A stretch of 64,000 nucleotides of DNA from Limibacter armeniacum (GCF_036880985.1 NZ_JBAJNO010000009.1:1922001-1986000), one strand, 5' to 3'. Shown: positions 26,640-38,423, counted from the first letter of the stretch. The notes: a model not told the origin generated them from the sequence alone. Translations and numbers: made by a program.

Positions 26640-29600
26640 TTATCTGATGATATCCTTTTCAGTAGTTGAAGCTAAAAGCGCTTCATACTCATCCTTAGGA
26701 CCCACCTTGATCTTCTGGTATTCTCTCAGACCAGTACCAGCTGGAATCAGGTGACCTACAATCACGTTCTCTTTCAGACCGTTCAAGTGATCTTCCTTAC
26801 CACGGATAGATGCCTCACTCAATACCTTAGTAGTTTCCTGGAAGGAAGCTGCTGAGATAAATGATTTCGTATCCAGTGATGCTTGCGTGATACCTTGCAG
26901 TGTAGGTCTTGAGATTGCAGGTTGCGCGTCTCTTACTTTCACTAGCTTCATATCACGACGACGCAATGTAGAGTTCTCATCTCTAAGCTCTTTAGCTGTT
27001 ACCAGCTGACCTGCTTTGAAACGATCCGACTCACCTGCATCAGTTACCACTTTCATGTTCAGGATCTTATCGTTTTCTTCACGGAACTCCCACTTGTCTA
27101 CCACTTGGTTAGGCAAGAATAGTGTATCACCGTTGTCTTCGATAATTACCTTCTGCATCATTTGGCGTACGATTACCTCAATGTGCTTGTCATTGATTTT
27201 TACACCTTGCAGACGGTATACATCCTGAATTTCATTTACCAGGTATTCCTGTACTGCCGTTGGACCCATGATTTTCAGAATATCAGAAGGAGTAATCACA
27301 CCATCTGACAACTGCATACCAGCTTTCACGAAGTCATTTTCCTGTACCAGGATGTGCTTCGACAGCTGTACCATGTATCTCATCTTCACGCCATCCTTAG
27401 ACTCAACGAATAACTCACGGTTACCACGTTTCACAGCACCATAAGTTACAAAACCGTCGATATCAGACACAACAGCAGGGCTAGATGGGTTACGAGCCTC
27501 AAACAACTCTGTTACCCTTGGCAGACCACCCGTAATATCTCTTGCACGACCTACGGCTCTTGCAATCTTCACGAGGATATCACCTGCCTTCACACGCTGA
27601 CCATCTTCTACTGACAGACGTGCACCTACTGGAATGTTGGATGCCACTACTTCACCGTTGTCAGCTTCGATCACGATCGTAGGGTTTTTAGCCTTATCCT
27701 TCGTATCGATGATCACTTTCTCTGACATACCTGTGATTTCGTCAGTATCAGTACGGAACGTAATACCTTCTTCGATTGCTTCGAAGCGTACAGTACCGTT
27801 AAATTGTGAAAGGATTACGGCGTTGTAAGGGTCCCAGCTACATAGCTCCTGACCTTGCTCTACAACATCTCCTTCTTTCACTTTCAAGTATGAACCGTAA
27901 GGAATGTTCACGTTGTAAACCACTTTACCTTTATCATCAGTAATGTTGATTTCCGCTGTACGTGCCATTACGATATCTACTTGTTCATCGTCTTTTACGG
28001 TAGGTACAGAACGCATTTCTGTGAATGCTACTTTACCACCTTTCTTGGCGTTGATAGTTGATTCTACTCCAGAACCACCGGCCACACCACCAACGTGGAA
28101 TGTACGTAGTGTCAGCTGTGTACCTGGCTCACCAATTGACTGTGCGGCAATTACACCTACAGCCTCACCTTTACCTACATTTTTACCTGTAGCAAGGTTT
28201 TTACCGTAACATTTCGAACAAACCCCTTGTTTCGCTTCACAAGTAAGTACTGATCTGATTTCAATCTCTTCAATACCTGCCTGCTCAATTTTCAGGGCTA
28301 ATTCTTCTGAGATTCTCTCTCCAGCACCTACGATCAGTTCATTTGTAGCTGGGTGATAAACATCTTCCAAGCTTGAACGACCTTCAATTCTGTCTGAGAT
28401 TGACTCAACGATTTCATCGTTTTGTCTCAGAGGAGTCATAGTCAGACCTCTCAATGTTCCACAGTCCCGTTCAGTTACTACTACGTCCTGTGCAACGTCA
28501 ACCAAACGACGAGTCAGGTAACCCGCATCGGCTGTTTTAAGGGCTGTATCGGCAAGACCTTTACGAGCACCGTGAGTGGAGATAAAGTACTCCAATACGT
28601 CCAGACCTTCCTTAAAGTTTGAAAGGATCGGGTTTTCAATGATGTTACCATCACTTGCTCCTGAAAGGTTCTTCTGAGGTTTCGCCATCAGACCACGCAT
28701 ACCACCCAACTGACGAATCTGCTCTCTTGAACCACGGGCTCCTGAGTGCATCATCATGTAAATTGAGTTGAAGCCTTGTCTGTCTTCCTCCATTTGCTTC
28801 ATCAGTTCGTTGGTCAAAGCACTGTTGGCTTTAGTCCAAACGTCAATCACCTGGTTGTAACGTTCGTTGTCTGTAATCAGACCCATCATAAAGTTACCAG
28901 TAATTGATTCCACTTCTTCTTTAGCTTCTTCAATCAGTGATACTTTTTCTTCTGGGATAATTACATCATCCAAACCGAATGAAAGACCACCTTTATAAGC
29001 CATGTGGAAACCTAATGACTTGATATCATCAAGGAAGTGTGCAGCTCTTGCCATACCAGCAATCTTCACAACCCTTGCGATAATCACCTGAAGTGACTTT
29101 TTCGAAAGTAGTTCGTTTACGTAACCTACTTCCTCCGGTACGTGCTGGTTAAATACCACACGACCAGCTACTGTCTCAACAAGTTGTTCTGTCAACTCTC
29201 CAGTATCGTCATTACGAACCTTAGTTTTCACTTTGATCCATGCATGACGGGAGATTTTATTTTCGTTTAGGGCGATGATTACTTCTTCAGCACTGTAGAA
29301 GATCATTCCTTCACCTTTTACTACTTCATCTCCCATAGTACGCTTACCTTTCGAGATGTAGTACAGACCCAATACCATGTCCTGAGAAGGTACCGCAATT
29401 GGTTTACCGTTCGCAGGGTTCAGGATATTGTGCGAAGACAACATCAAGGTAGACGCTTCCAAGATAGCCTCGTGTCCTAGTGGCACATGAACCGCCATCT
29501 GGTCACCGTCAAAGTCGGCGTTGAAGGCCGTACATACTAGTGGGTGCAACTGGATCGCTTTACCCTCGATCAGTTTTGGTTGGAATGCCTGAATACCCAA

Positions 29601-30935
29601 TCTGTGAAGCGTAGGAGCACGGTTCAACAGTACAGGGTGTCCTTTCAGTACATTTTCCAAGATATCCCAAACAACAGGATCTTTTCTGTCTACAATTTTC
29701 TTGGCAGACTTCACTGTTTTTACGATACCACGCTCAATCAGCTTACGGATGATAAACGGCTTAAACAGCTCGGCTGCCATATTCTTAGGCAGACCACATT
29801 CGTGCAGCTTAAGTTCAGGACCTACTACAATTACCGAACGGCCTGAGTAGTCCACACGTTTACCCAACAAGTTTTGACGGAAACGACCTTGCTTACCTTT
29901 CAGCATATCTGAAAGTGATTTCAATGGTCTGTTACCATCCGAACGCACTGCGTTCACTTTACGTGAGTTGTCAAACAGTGAGTCAACTGCTTCCTGAAGC
30001 ATACGCTTCTCGTTACGAAGGATTACTTCAGGAGCTTTAATATCGATCAGTCTTTTCAGACGGTTGTTACGAATAATAACACGTCTGTAAAGATCGTTCA
30101 AATCTGATGTCGCAAAACGACCACCATCCAAAGGCACCAATGGACGAAGTTCTGGTGGAATTACCGGCACCATGCTGATTACCATCCACTCAGGACGGTT
30201 CTCAATGCGTGAACCTGCATCTCTGAATGCTTCTACTACTCTCAGACGTTTCAAGGCCTCAGCCTTACGCTGTTGAGAAGTATCGTTGTTTGCCGCATCT
30301 CTCAATTGAGCAGACAAGTCATCCAAAGCAATTCTTGACAGGAGCATTTCAAGTGATTCAGCACCCATCTTAGCAATAAACTTATCAGGGTGATCATCAT
30401 CCAGCATTTGGTTTTCTCTAGGCAGTTTATCCAGTATATCCAAATACTCGTCCTCTGTCAGGAAATCCATTTTCTGAATGCCGTCCTCTGCCTTAACACC
30501 CGCTTGGATTACTACATATCTTTCGTAATAGATAATTTGATCCAGTTTTTTGGTAGGCAGCCCCAGCAAGTAACCAATTTTGTTAGGCAGAGATCTGAAG
30601 TACCAAATATGTGCAACAGGCACAACCAACTGGATGTGTCCCATACGCTCACGACGTACTTTCTTCTCAGTAACTTCTACCCCACATCTATCACAGATAA
30701 TGCCCTTGTAGCGAATACGCTTGTATTTACCACAGTGACACTCCCAGTCCTTTACAGGACCGAAGATGCGCTCACAAAACAAACCGCCCATTTCAGGCTT
30801 GTAAGTTCTGTAGTTGATGGTTTCCGGCTGAGTCACTTCACCATGAGAGCTTTCCAGAATTGATTCTGGTGACGCTAAGCTAATGGTGACTTTCGTAAAG
30901 TCGTTGTTGATTTTTTTGTTTTTTCTGAATGCCAT
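26640..30935 (-). CDS. rpoC: DNA-directed RNA polymerase subunit beta-prime
   Basis: About 1,431 residues from ATG at 30935. The frame could extend to a TTG at 30941, but MAFRKNKK is the expected start. Both zinc sites are visible: [20 protein letters not shown] near the N-terminus and the [13 protein letters not shown] set near the C-terminus. The active-site magnesium motif [12 protein letters not shown] is intact. A TATATTTG box (30963-30970) lies 28 bases upstream, without a clear -33 element. Upstream is a divergent outer-membrane gene, not rpoB, so rpoC here is its own transcription unit. In most bacteria rpoB immediately precedes rpoC. Confidence 0.98.
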   Translation of the reverse strand: MAFRKNKKINNDFTKVTISLASPESILESSHGEVTQPETINYRTYKPEMGGLFCERIFGPVKDWECHCGKYKRIRYKGIICDRCGVEVTEKKVRRERMGHIQLVVPVAHIWYFRSLPNKIGYLLGLPTKKLDQIIYYERYVVIQAGVKAEDGIQKMDFLTEDEYLDILDKLPRENQMLDDDHPDKFIAKMGAESLEMLLSRIALDDLSAQLRDAANNDTSQQRKAEALKRLRVVEAFRDAGSRIENRPEWMVISMVPVIPPELRPLVPLDGGRFATSDLNDLYRRVIIRNNRLKRLIDIKAPEVILRNEKRMLQEAVDSLFDNSRKVNAVRSDGNRPLKSLSDMLKGKQGRFRQNLLGKRVDYSGRSVIVVGPELKLHECGLPKNMAAELFKPFIIRKLIERGIVKTVKSAKKIVDRKDPVVWDILENVLKGHPVLLNRAPTLHRLGIQAFQPKLIEGKAIQLHPLVCTAFNADFDGDQMAVHVPLGHEAILEASTLMLSSHNILNPANGKPIAVPSQDMVLGLYYISKGKRTMGDEVVKGEGMIFYSAEEVIIALNENKISRHAWIKVKTKVRNDDTGELTEQLVETVAGRVVFNQHVPEEVGYVNELLSKKSLQVIIARVVKIAGMARAAHFLDDIKSLGFHMAYKGGLSFGLDDVIIPEEKVSLIEEAKEEVESITGNFMMGLITDNERYNQVIDVWTKANSALTNELMKQMEEDRQGFNSIYMMMHSGARGSREQIRQLGGMRGLMAKPQKNLSGASDGNIIENPILSNFKEGLDVLEYFISTHGARKGLADTALKTADAGYLTRRLVDVAQDVVVTERDCGTLRGLTMTPLRQNDEIVESISDRIEGRSSLEDVYHPATNELIVGAGERISEELALKIEQAGIEEIEIRSVLTCEAKQGVCSKCYGKNLATGKNVGKGEAVGVIAAQSIGEPGTQLTLRTFHVGGVAGGSGVESTINAKKGGKVAFTEMRSVPTVKDDEQVDIVMARTAEINITDDKGKVVYNVNIPYGSYLKVKEGDVVEQGQELCSWDPYNAVILSQFNGTVRFEAIEEGITFRTDTDEITGMSEKVIIDTKDKAKNPTIVIEADNGEVVASNIPVGARLSVEDGQRVKAGDILVKIARAVGRARDITGGLPRVTELFEARNPSSPAVVSDIDGFVTYGAVKRGNRELFVESKDGVKMRYMVQLSKHILVQENDFVKAGMQLSDGVITPSDILKIMGPTAVQEYLVNEIQDVYRLQGVKINDKHIEVIVRQMMQKVIIEDNGDTLFLPNQVVDKWEFREENDKILNMKVVTDAGESDRFKAGQLVTAKELRDENSTLRRRDMKLVKVRDAQPAISRPTLQGITQASLDTKSFISAASFQETTKVLSEASIRGKEDHLNGLKENVIVGHLIPAGTGLREYQKIKVGPKDEYEALLASTTEKDIIR

Positions 30936-31377
30936 TTGCAATTTGCGGTTTTTCTAAGCTTGCAAATATATCTATTAATAAATAATTTTTCTACCCGCAC
31001 CCTTTTTTTATTTCTTTTTTTTATTAATAGACATTAAAAAACACAATTTCATCACTGCATTAATCCAAATTCAGCCTTATATCAACACAAAAAAATATAA
31101 CTCCCTTAAAATTTATATTGCAATTTTTTTGTCTACACCGGAGTTTCAGCCATCTTTATGATACAGTTGACAAGACCAATTACATAGAAATGTTACATTC
31201 AGTAAATCACAATCAGACTTTATTTAAACCCTAGTAAATTGGACTTAGTCTCATTGTTATACTGAAATTCCTTTCTTGAGCTTTACCTACTTGTAAAGCA
31301 GTAACGTCTTAAAATTTAGCGCTAAACTGTTGTAAATACTTTTTATAAGAATAACCTCAAAATACGATTAATTGTCG
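30936..31377. other. Divergent intergenic region rpoC / OMP gene
   Basis: About 440 A+T-rich bases between rpoC and the divergent outer-membrane gene. It holds the rpoC TATATTTG box (30963-30970) but no gene, RNA or repeat that I can support. No trace of rpoB coding sequence was seen here. Confidence 0.7.
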
Positions 31378-32055
31378 ATGAAAAAACTATTTGCCTTAGC
31401 AGCATTGCTGTTCGTAGCTAATGTCACTTTTGCCCAGGTACCATCGAATTTACCAGGCAACTTTTACTTCGATCTTGGTCTAGCAATGCTTGATGAAGAA
31501 CCGTTCGATTTAGAAACCCAATCAAGAGGAATCAATATATCATACATGTATGAGTTCACTCTAGGCAGTGAGAAATTCACATTCCACCCAGGTTTAGGAT
31601 ATGGCCATGAAAGTTACTTCTTTGATGATGATATTACCTTGGGTAAAGTGGATGGCAAAACAGTAGGCTTTCCTATAAGCGAGGGACTGATTGTTGATGA
31701 TGTCAAAAAAACTAAACTTGCTGTGAACTATATTGATGTTCCATTAGAGTTCAGGTTCAGAACACACCCAGGGAAAAATGCTTTTAGAATTGGTGTTGGT
31801 GTAAAAGGTGGTGTTTTGTTTGACGCTCATACAAAAGTGAAGTATGAAGTCGGTGATGACAATCAGAAGCTGAAAAACAAAGCGGACTTCAACCTGAATC
31901 GTTTTAGAGCAGGAGGCACATTACGTATTGGATATGGCGCTTTCAATGTATTTGGTTACTACAGTTTCACCAACTTGTTTGAAGACGATGCCTTCGTTAA
32001 CTTCTCTGATGATACACGTACCATCGTTGTGGGTCTAACACTTTCAAGCTTTTAA
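31378..32055 (+). CDS. Outer-membrane beta-barrel protein
   Basis: About 225 residues. A signal peptide (KKLFALAALLFVANVTFAQ) is followed by alternating aromatic/hydrophobic beta-strands typical of an 8-10-strand outer-membrane barrel, ending in the strand-like DTRTIVVGLTLSSF. ATG at 31378 is chosen over the TTG at 31372. No specific function can be assigned; it probably belongs to the porin-like/OmpW-like barrel group. Confidence 0.8.
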   Translation: MKKLFALAALLFVANVTFAQVPSNLPGNFYFDLGLAMLDEEPFDLETQSRGINISYMYEFTLGSEKFTFHPGLGYGHESYFFDDDITLGKVDGKTVGFPISEGLIVDDVKKTKLAVNYIDVPLEFRFRTHPGKNAFRIGVGVKGGVLFDAHTKVKYEVGDDNQKLKNKADFNLNRFRAGGTLRIGYGAFNVFGYYSFTNLFEDDAFVNFSDDTRTIVVGLTLSSF

Positions 32056-32081
32056 ATAAAAAAACATAGAGTACTTATATA

Positions 32082-32122
32082 ATAAGCGGTTCAAATCTTA
32101 AAGATTTGAACCGCTTTATTTT
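32082..32122. terminator. Bidirectional terminator, OMP gene and PUL operon end
   Basis: Sixteen-base perfect inverted repeat AAGCGGTTCAAATCTT and its complement (32084-32099 / 32101-32116), with flanking A and T runs. Confidence 0.85.
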
Positions 32123-32134
32123 TAGCATATCAAA

Positions 32135-33220
32135 CTATCGAACTGAGCGTTGCTTCAGTGCGTCCCAATGCGCTGTCGTCATTGAGTTAAGATCAAAAAC
32201 AGAGACTCCCTTTGCTCCTCCCTTTTTTGCCATTTTCAATGCTTCGTCAAAGTCTGTAGCTTCAATAGAAGGAATAAAAAGTCCTGCATAAAGAGGAAAC
32301 TTACCATCCAATGCTTTCACACCTTTTTTGGCTGAGGACTTCACCCAATCCAGCTCCTCACTATAGAAGTTCTGATACAACATCGGGAAGATCATATCCA
32401 AACTCCAATCATCCCAAGACTGACGGCAAATCTTACGTGCCAAATCCGGTTGTGGGAACACTGCAGCCGAAAGCAGTTTATCATATTCATGCGTTACTTT
32501 GTACAAGTGATTCACCAACCTTGTGACGCTGTCGTAACGATACTGCCTCCAATCCGCATCAGCAGTAGGGTCTTCCAGTTTCATCACATCTTTTCCATAT
32601 TCCTCCTTGAATTTCTGCTGACAGGTTGGGCAATAGCAAAAGTCAAACTCAGGGTACTCCTTATCCTGAACAAGATTATACTTAGGCTGAAGTGCTATCG
32701 GTAAAATCACATCTGCATAACGTACATAATCCAAATGCACTCCTTTTAGCCCTTCTATTTGCGCTAATTCCCTTACTTGTGCTTCAATATGTTCCCGCAC
32801 TTCCTTTTTGGAAGGACAAGTCCATTTATAATATTCTACATAAGGCTGATGCTCGTGGCAGGATTTCCCTTCACGACTTACGGCAAACCAATCCGGATGC
32901 TTCCAAGCTTCTTCATCACCATTACGGTTTAAGGTCCACATCCAAGCATGCACTTCGATCCCTGCCTTTTCTGCCAACGGAATCACCTTTTCCAACATAT
33001 TTTTACCTCCACCCAATAGCAGTCCTTCAATATTGGCTTCCTTAAGTTGAGTCAACGTTGATAGCCACTTGTCTTCTGTCCACTCAGGTTTAGCGTGCAT
33101 CCACATCCAGTTCGTGGGAAGGTTCGGCACCCTGCCAAATGCGTTTGACAATAATGAAGTTCCCATTACAACGCCCGCAGAGGCAATACCTACATTCTTG
33201 ATAAAGTTTCTTCTTTGCAT
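32135..33220 (-). CDS. Tat-exported GH10-like putative glycoside hydrolase
   Basis: A 361-residue protein with a Tat-type signal peptide (MQRRNFIKN, then a hydrophobic stretch). The body looks like a TIM-barrel of the GHL10/'family 10-like' group: GVHLDYVRYADV resembles the family's conserved DYVRY strand, with WMWTLNRNG and a cysteine-containing CYCPTCQQKF insertion (possible zinc or disulfide). It is the last gene of the leftward N-glycan operon. I cannot name its substrate. Since no endo-beta-N-acetylglucosaminidase is encoded nearby, a role on N-glycan core or another linkage is a candidate, but this is speculation. Confidence 0.6.
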   Translation of the reverse strand: MQRRNFIKNVGIASAGVVMGTSLLSNAFGRVPNLPTNWMWMHAKPEWTEDKWLSTLTQLKEANIEGLLLGGGKNMLEKVIPLAEKAGIEVHAWMWTLNRNGDEEAWKHPDWFAVSREGKSCHEHQPYVEYYKWTCPSKKEVREHIEAQVRELAQIEGLKGVHLDYVRYADVILPIALQPKYNLVQDKEYPEFDFCYCPTCQQKFKEEYGKDVMKLEDPTADADWRQYRYDSVTRLVNHLYKVTHEYDKLLSAAVFPQPDLARKICRQSWDDWSLDMIFPMLYQNFYSEELDWVKSSAKKGVKALDGKFPLYAGLFIPSIEATDFDEALKMAKKGGAKGVSVFDLNSMTTAHWDALKQRSVR

Positions 33221-33247
33221 GATGTTATTTATGAATTGAATTGCTGT

Positions 33248-34357
33248 TTAGTTTACTTTTTGGGTTTGTTCCTTCTCAATCCAACTTCTGCTATCTTCAC
33301 GGAGATAGAAATACTGTTTTGCTATTTTATCGAAAAGCCTAACTGTAAAAGCACTCCCTAACGCCACCATTTCAAGAGGAAAAACCTCATCTCCCACTTT
33401 GATCGATGTAACACCTAAGTCTTTTAAATGTGTTGCATAGCTGCCGTTTTGTTTTCTATAAGCTGTTTGCAAGGATAGTATATCATATAGATGTCTTCTA
33501 ATTTTCTCTTCTCTCATTTCTGGCTTCAATGAAACAGCTCCCGATGGTTTGCTGGTAAACTGAAGATATCCCCACTGCTCAGGTACATGCATGTTAATAA
33601 CTCCTTGAGGAGACCATACCCAGTTGTACTCTGGCAATAGTTTTCTTGTTTGAGGGTTTCTCTTACGCTGATAGCTTCCATTTACCAATTCATGCTCCCA
33701 CTGTACCCGTGAAAAGTTGATTTTCCATCGATCACCCTCTTTTGGCTGCTTTTTACCTGAGGACTCTATCAGTGATGAAATAGGCAGGGCAATTTCTACA
33801 CTCCACTTCCTATCTACATCATTAGGATTGTTTATAGTACCTTCATGGCTTACCGCAGACTTTAACCCTTGCATATCCCAAGAGTTCATATATCTCCCCC
33901 AATTCCTGTAAGGCTTATTCAGCATTAAGTCCCAAACTGTATTCAATACATTCACCTCAAACTCCATATAGTTGTGGGTATCGCCATCTGGGTCCAGAAA
34001 AATCTCAAAGTCATTATTGTGAAAAATCACCGCATCCCTTTCGGTAATGTCTCCCCATATATGAGGCTCTTCCATCTCAGCCCCTACATATAAGTAGTCC
34101 TTATCCCATAGTAGCTTGATACGTGTCCTATAAAATGGCTTTGGTTTTTCATCCCCTTCTATATCAACAAAGTCAGCACTCCAAGCTGCCATCTCCCATG
34201 ATGTATCATCCAGTTTCCCATCAATTTTCAAAGGCTCCTTAGAGTGATAGCATAAATAAGCCTGAGGGGTTATTTCTTCCGGTTTTTCATAAACCTGAGT
34301 AAAACCACAATGAAAAGTCAGTAATAAAAAAAGTGTCAGAAAGTAAATGCGAGTCAT
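33248..34357 (-). CDS. CBM9-like/DOMON secreted carbohydrate-binding protein
   Basis: A 369-residue protein with a signal peptide (RIYFLTLFLLLTFHCGFTQ). The mature part begins PLKIDGKLDDTSW, typical of carbohydrate-binding family 9-like domains. It continues with the family's 'LYVGAEMEEPHIWG', FEIFLDPDGDTHNYMEFEVN and WKINFSRVQW motifs. No catalytic residues are recognisable, so it probably binds glycan or tethers a partner at the surface. Part of the leftward N-glycan operon, 43 bases downstream of GH125 and 27 upstream of the GH10-like gene. Confidence 0.85.
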   Translation of the reverse strand: MTRIYFLTLFLLLTFHCGFTQVYEKPEEITPQAYLCYHSKEPLKIDGKLDDTSWEMAAWSADFVDIEGDEKPKPFYRTRIKLLWDKDYLYVGAEMEEPHIWGDITERDAVIFHNNDFEIFLDPDGDTHNYMEFEVNVLNTVWDLMLNKPYRNWGRYMNSWDMQGLKSAVSHEGTINNPNDVDRKWSVEIALPISSLIESSGKKQPKEGDRWKINFSRVQWEHELVNGSYQRKRNPQTRKLLPEYNWVWSPQGVINMHVPEQWGYLQFTSKPSGAVSLKPEMREEKIRRHLYDILSLQTAYRKQNGSYATHLKDLGVTSIKVGDEVFPLEMVALGSAFTVRLFDKIAKQYFYLREDSRSWIEKEQTQKVN

Positions 34358-34400
34358 CTGAGGTTTCTGGTTTAGTTTGATATTCTAAAAAGTTACTTCA

Positions 34401-35831
34401 TCAGGATAATAGGTATGATCTTTCCTTATGAATCTTCAGGATCAATTCCCCGAACAAGGTGTTTGCCCAAGCAAACCAAGAGCGGGTAAACTTACTCGCA
34501 TCATCCTTATGAAAAGACTCATGCATAAACCCTGTATCAGCATGGGTTGTCTTCAGCAGCTGTAGACACTTTCTGATTTCATTGTCATCAATACTCGTCA
34601 TCCCCCTCATGATAATACTCATAGGCCAGATGTAGTCCAACCCAACATGTGGGCCGCCTACTCCTTCACCTGCCTTCCCCCTAAAAAAGTAAGGGTTATC
34701 TTCACTTAACACCAGCTGCCGGGTTTGTTGATAAAGGAGATCTTTTACATCGATACTATCCAAGTAAGGCAAGGCTAACAAGTTAGGTACATTAGCGTCA
34801 TCCATCAACACCCTGTTCCCAAACCCATCTACCTCATAAGCCAGTACCTCTCCATATTTGGCGTGATTTACCCTAGCATATTGTCCGAGTGCCACTTCTA
34901 CTTCTTCTCTCAAAGATTTAGCAGCTCCTAACAACTCCTTATCACTCAAAACTTCTTGGGCAATTTCTTCCAGTTGCTTTAGTGAGGTCACGGCAAAATA
35001 GTTGGAAGGAATCAGGAAAGGGAAAAGGGTTGCATCATCAGAAGGTCTGAAGGAGGAAACAATCAACCCAACTGGCTTGATTGGCGCACCGGCTCCCCAG
35101 TTTGGCAATGTATCTTCCTGTTTCTGTGTTTTCCGCATAAAACTATAAGGACCAACTCCATCCTTCCGTTGCTGTTCCCTAAAAGTCTTGATCACTGTTT
35201 GCATTGCGGACTTCCACTCATCATCAAAAACAGACCTATCCCCTGTTTCTTTCCAATAACCATACGCCAAACGAATCGGGTAACAAAGAGAATCAATCTC
35301 CCACTTACGTTCATGCAAACCTGGTTTCATCGTTGTAAAATCCGAGCCCCACATAGATGCTTTGGTTGGATCTACCTCAAAGGCATTCGCATAAGGATCT
35401 ATCAGAATGCAATAGCTTTGCCTGTGAATAAGTCCCCGAACAAGCCTCTTTAACTTTACATCCTGATTCACCAAGGGCAAATAAGGCCAAACCTGTGCCG
35501 TTGAATCCCTCAACCACATTGCTGGAATATCACCTGTAATGATCACTGTATCTGGTTTCCCATCCCTTTCCCCAAATACTTCCACTGTAGTATCTAGCGT
35601 ATTGGGATAACAGTTTTCAAACATCCACGCCAGTTCTGGATCATTGATTTGCTTTTTCACTTTAGCAATCAACTTATCCACTGCTTCAGAACGGAATTTC
35701 CTATCTTCTTTCTTCGGTCTCTTTGAAAGGAAAGTAGCCTGACTTGAACCATAAGCTACATTCAAATTGCCTAATGCGACAGTCCCAACAAACGCGACTG
35801 ATGTGTTTTTTAAAAAATCCCTTCTTCTCAT
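34401..35831 (-). CDS. GH125 exo-alpha-1,6-mannosidase
   Basis: A 476-residue protein with a Tat signal (MRRRDFLKN). The body matches GH125: [18 protein letters not shown] and the [17 protein letters not shown] region are typical, and a [10 protein letters not shown] segment probably contains the catalytic glutamate. GH125 enzymes remove non-reducing terminal alpha-1,6-linked mannose, the branch that remains on high-mannose N-glycans after alpha-1,2/1,3 trimming. Third-from-last gene of the operon; its start lies three bases after the stop of the GH2 gene. Confidence 0.93.
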   Translation of the reverse strand: MRRRDFLKNTSVAFVGTVALGNLNVAYGSSQATFLSKRPKKEDRKFRSEAVDKLIAKVKKQINDPELAWMFENCYPNTLDTTVEVFGERDGKPDTVIITGDIPAMWLRDSTAQVWPYLPLVNQDVKLKRLVRGLIHRQSYCILIDPYANAFEVDPTKASMWGSDFTTMKPGLHERKWEIDSLCYPIRLAYGYWKETGDRSVFDDEWKSAMQTVIKTFREQQRKDGVGPYSFMRKTQKQEDTLPNWGAGAPIKPVGLIVSSFRPSDDATLFPFLIPSNYFAVTSLKQLEEIAQEVLSDKELLGAAKSLREEVEVALGQYARVNHAKYGEVLAYEVDGFGNRVLMDDANVPNLLALPYLDSIDVKDLLYQQTRQLVLSEDNPYFFRGKAGEGVGGPHVGLDYIWPMSIIMRGMTSIDDNEIRKCLQLLKTTHADTGFMHESFHKDDASKFTRSWFAWANTLFGELILKIHKERSYLLS

Positions 35832-35834
35832 TGC

Positions 35835-38396
35835 TTATGATTTTTGTGGATAACAATCTGTCAATGACTTTACCTGAATTGCTTTTTCCAGCTCTGCTGC
35901 ATTTTCAAAAGTTGTATCAGATATTGTAATAACCTTTTCCTCTCCTGGTAAAAGATCAAAATAGTTATCAGAGCAATAACCTTCTCCATCTAACTGAAGG
36001 AATATATATCTTGCCAACTTATCAGAGGTAAGTTTTACCTCAAACCCTGCTTTCACCTTGTTTATATGCATCTCTATCTGTGGGTTTGGCAATTGCTGAT
36101 TTTTTGGTTTTTGGAAGAAAAGTACATTCTCTAAAACACTATTATCTGCTCCTTGGAAGGTGACTTTCACAAAAGCATTTTTGTACTTATCACTAGACGG
36201 CAAAGCCAAATACACATCACTTTTGTTAGGTTGAACCACAACTGCTTTTTCCTGACTTGCCAGCACTTTCCCATTAAAGTCTTTTACCTCCACTTTCAAT
36301 AAACCTTTTCGACTCTCAAGCAGATCAGAAACGATATATACCTTGACTTCCCCATTTTCTTCAACAGGAGATACCAGAATAGGAGCAAAAGCTTTGCGCG
36401 TATAGTAATGCATGGCTTTCCATTCTCCATAATAGTCTATTGATGACCAAGAGGCAGCAGGCCAACAGTCGTTGAATTGCCAATACAAGGTCCCCATACA
36501 ATAAGGCATCGCCCTACGCTGTGCTTCAAAAGCCAACTTCATTCCTTCTGCCTGTAAGAGTTGCCCTACATAAACAAAATCCTCAAATGATTCAGGAATG
36601 ATAAAGTCCCGCTCCATATAGGTCTTAATCAGCTTATTTCCTTTATAACTTTTCTGATGAGTATTCATCACCTCAGTAGTCAACCCGAGATCCTCAGACT
36701 TAGTAATTTTCTGAAGTGTTTTAAAAGAGGGGAATGACTGAAAGCCAAATTCGCTCATAAAGCGGGGAATATACTCCTTGAAACTTTCAAACGGATACTC
36801 TCCATGCCAAACACCCCAAAAGTGATTATCTCCCTTAGCAAAGTCTTCTTTCTTTCCCCAATTGCTGATAGGAGAAGATGGGTAATAGAAACGTCCTGCA
36901 TCATATTCAGCTACCACTTCAGGCAGCAGCTCCTTAAACAGGCTTTCATAAAAACTATATAGCTTCTGGCGTAACTCATCCGAATACTGATAGGTGATTT
37001 CCCAACCCCAATTATCAAAACCTACCTGTATCTCATTGTTACCACACCAAAGGGCTAAAGAAGGATGGTTTCTCAAGCGTTTGACGTTGTAAATGGCTTC
37101 CCGCCTTACATTATCCAAAAAGTCCTTATCTCCAGGGTAAAGCGTACAAGCAAACATAAAATCTTGCCATACCAATAACCCTTTCTCATCTGCCAACTCA
37201 TAAAAAGTGTCACTCTCATATACGCCGCCACCCCAAATTCTAAGCATATTCATATTGGCAGTGACTGCATCATCCATCATTTTTTCATACTTCTGACGGG
37301 TCACCCTCGGCAAGAAGGAGTCGGAAGGAATTACATTCGCTCCTTTCATAAAAACAGGAACTCCGTTGACTTTCACATAAAAGCTCTCTCCCAAGCTATC
37401 CGGCTCATTGATTACTTCAAGGGTTCTAAGCCCCATTCTTTCATCCTGCTGGTCACAAACTTCCCCTGCCACTTCAACCGAAGTATTGATATTGTACAAG
37501 AATGCTTCCCCTAAACCATTAGGCCACCATCGTTTTGGATTATTCACCTGAAAAGTCAGTGGCAAACGATTTTCACCAGCCTTTAACCTTACTTTTGCCG
37601 TTTGGCTCGCAAACAAGTGATCAGCACTTGACACTGTCAATATTGCCTCACATTCCATAGCAGCGGTCAGTTCAAAATTGGCAGTCACTTCAGCAAGCTC
37701 ATCTGTCAGTTTTTTCTGTACCAACTGCACATTTTCAATCTTGGCACTATTCCATGCTTTCAAGCTTACTGGTTTCCAAACACCAGAAGTCACAAACCGA
37801 GGTCCCCAATCCCAACCATAGTGATAAGGTGCCTTACGGGTAAAAATACTCAGCTTTTCATCAGAAGCATCATTATCTGCTGGATAGGTAAAGTCCAGCT
37901 TTGAGGCTTTTTCTTTCACAAAATTGATAGGAGAGTGAAAGTAAATCTTCAACTCATTTTCACCTTCTTTCAAGTACTGCTTGCTTGGGATTGTCCACCC
38001 CACAAACATGTTATTGGTTTGCTTAACAAGCTTTCCGTTCAGATAGAGATCTGCATAGGTATCCAGACCTTTAAAATTCAAGTCGATACTGTCTTTTTCT
38101 ATCATAGAAGCCGAGACATTGAAGGTAGTTTTATACTCCCAATCCTCTTTTTCTATCCATTGTAGCTTCTTCTCATTATCTCTATAGAATGGGTCCTCTA
38201 TCTTACCGTTTGAATGCAAGTCCGTATGTACAGTACCGGGCACTGTAGCCTTTAGCCACTCATCAGTTCCTACCTGACGAAACTGCCAATTGGTGTGCAA
38301 TGTGATTTCTTCTGAAGAAACAGGGGCTACTTTTGAGCACCCCCACACTGTGAAGAGAATTCCCAAAAGTAGCCCGATATTGAATTTTGAATGCAT
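35835..38396 (-). CDS. GH2 beta-mannosidase lipoprotein
   Basis: An 853-residue protein with a lipoprotein signal (lipobox ending at Cys20) and the three-domain GH2 layout. The sugar-binding domain comes first, then the immunoglobulin-like domain, then the TIM barrel. The acid/base glutamate is in CGNNEIQ (E455) and the nucleophile in MSEFGFQS (E549). The N-terminal WQF and the later GGGVYESDTFYELADEKG match beta-mannosidases rather than beta-galactosidases. Predicted role: hydrolyse the core Man-beta-1,4-GlcNAc linkage of N-glycans. Full length. Confidence 0.93.
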   Translation of the reverse strand: MHSKFNIGLLLGILFTVWGCSKVAPVSSEEITLHTNWQFRQVGTDEWLKATVPGTVHTDLHSNGKIEDPFYRDNEKKLQWIEKEDWEYKTTFNVSASMIEKDSIDLNFKGLDTYADLYLNGKLVKQTNNMFVGWTIPSKQYLKEGENELKIYFHSPINFVKEKASKLDFTYPADNDASDEKLSIFTRKAPYHYGWDWGPRFVTSGVWKPVSLKAWNSAKIENVQLVQKKLTDELAEVTANFELTAAMECEAILTVSSADHLFASQTAKVRLKAGENRLPLTFQVNNPKRWWPNGLGEAFLYNINTSVEVAGEVCDQQDERMGLRTLEVINEPDSLGESFYVKVNGVPVFMKGANVIPSDSFLPRVTRQKYEKMMDDAVTANMNMLRIWGGGVYESDTFYELADEKGLLVWQDFMFACTLYPGDKDFLDNVRREAIYNVKRLRNHPSLALWCGNNEIQVGFDNWGWEITYQYSDELRQKLYSFYESLFKELLPEVVAEYDAGRFYYPSSPISNWGKKEDFAKGDNHFWGVWHGEYPFESFKEYIPRFMSEFGFQSFPSFKTLQKITKSEDLGLTTEVMNTHQKSYKGNKLIKTYMERDFIIPESFEDFVYVGQLLQAEGMKLAFEAQRRAMPYCMGTLYWQFNDCWPAASWSSIDYYGEWKAMHYYTRKAFAPILVSPVEENGEVKVYIVSDLLESRKGLLKVEVKDFNGKVLASQEKAVVVQPNKSDVYLALPSSDKYKNAFVKVTFQGADNSVLENVLFFQKPKNQQLPNPQIEMHINKVKAGFEVKLTSDKLARYIFLQLDGEGYCSDNYFDLLPGEEKVITISDTTFENAAELEKAIQVKSLTDCYPQKS

Positions 38397-38423
38397 GTTG
38401 TTTATGACTTGAAAGTGAAAAAA

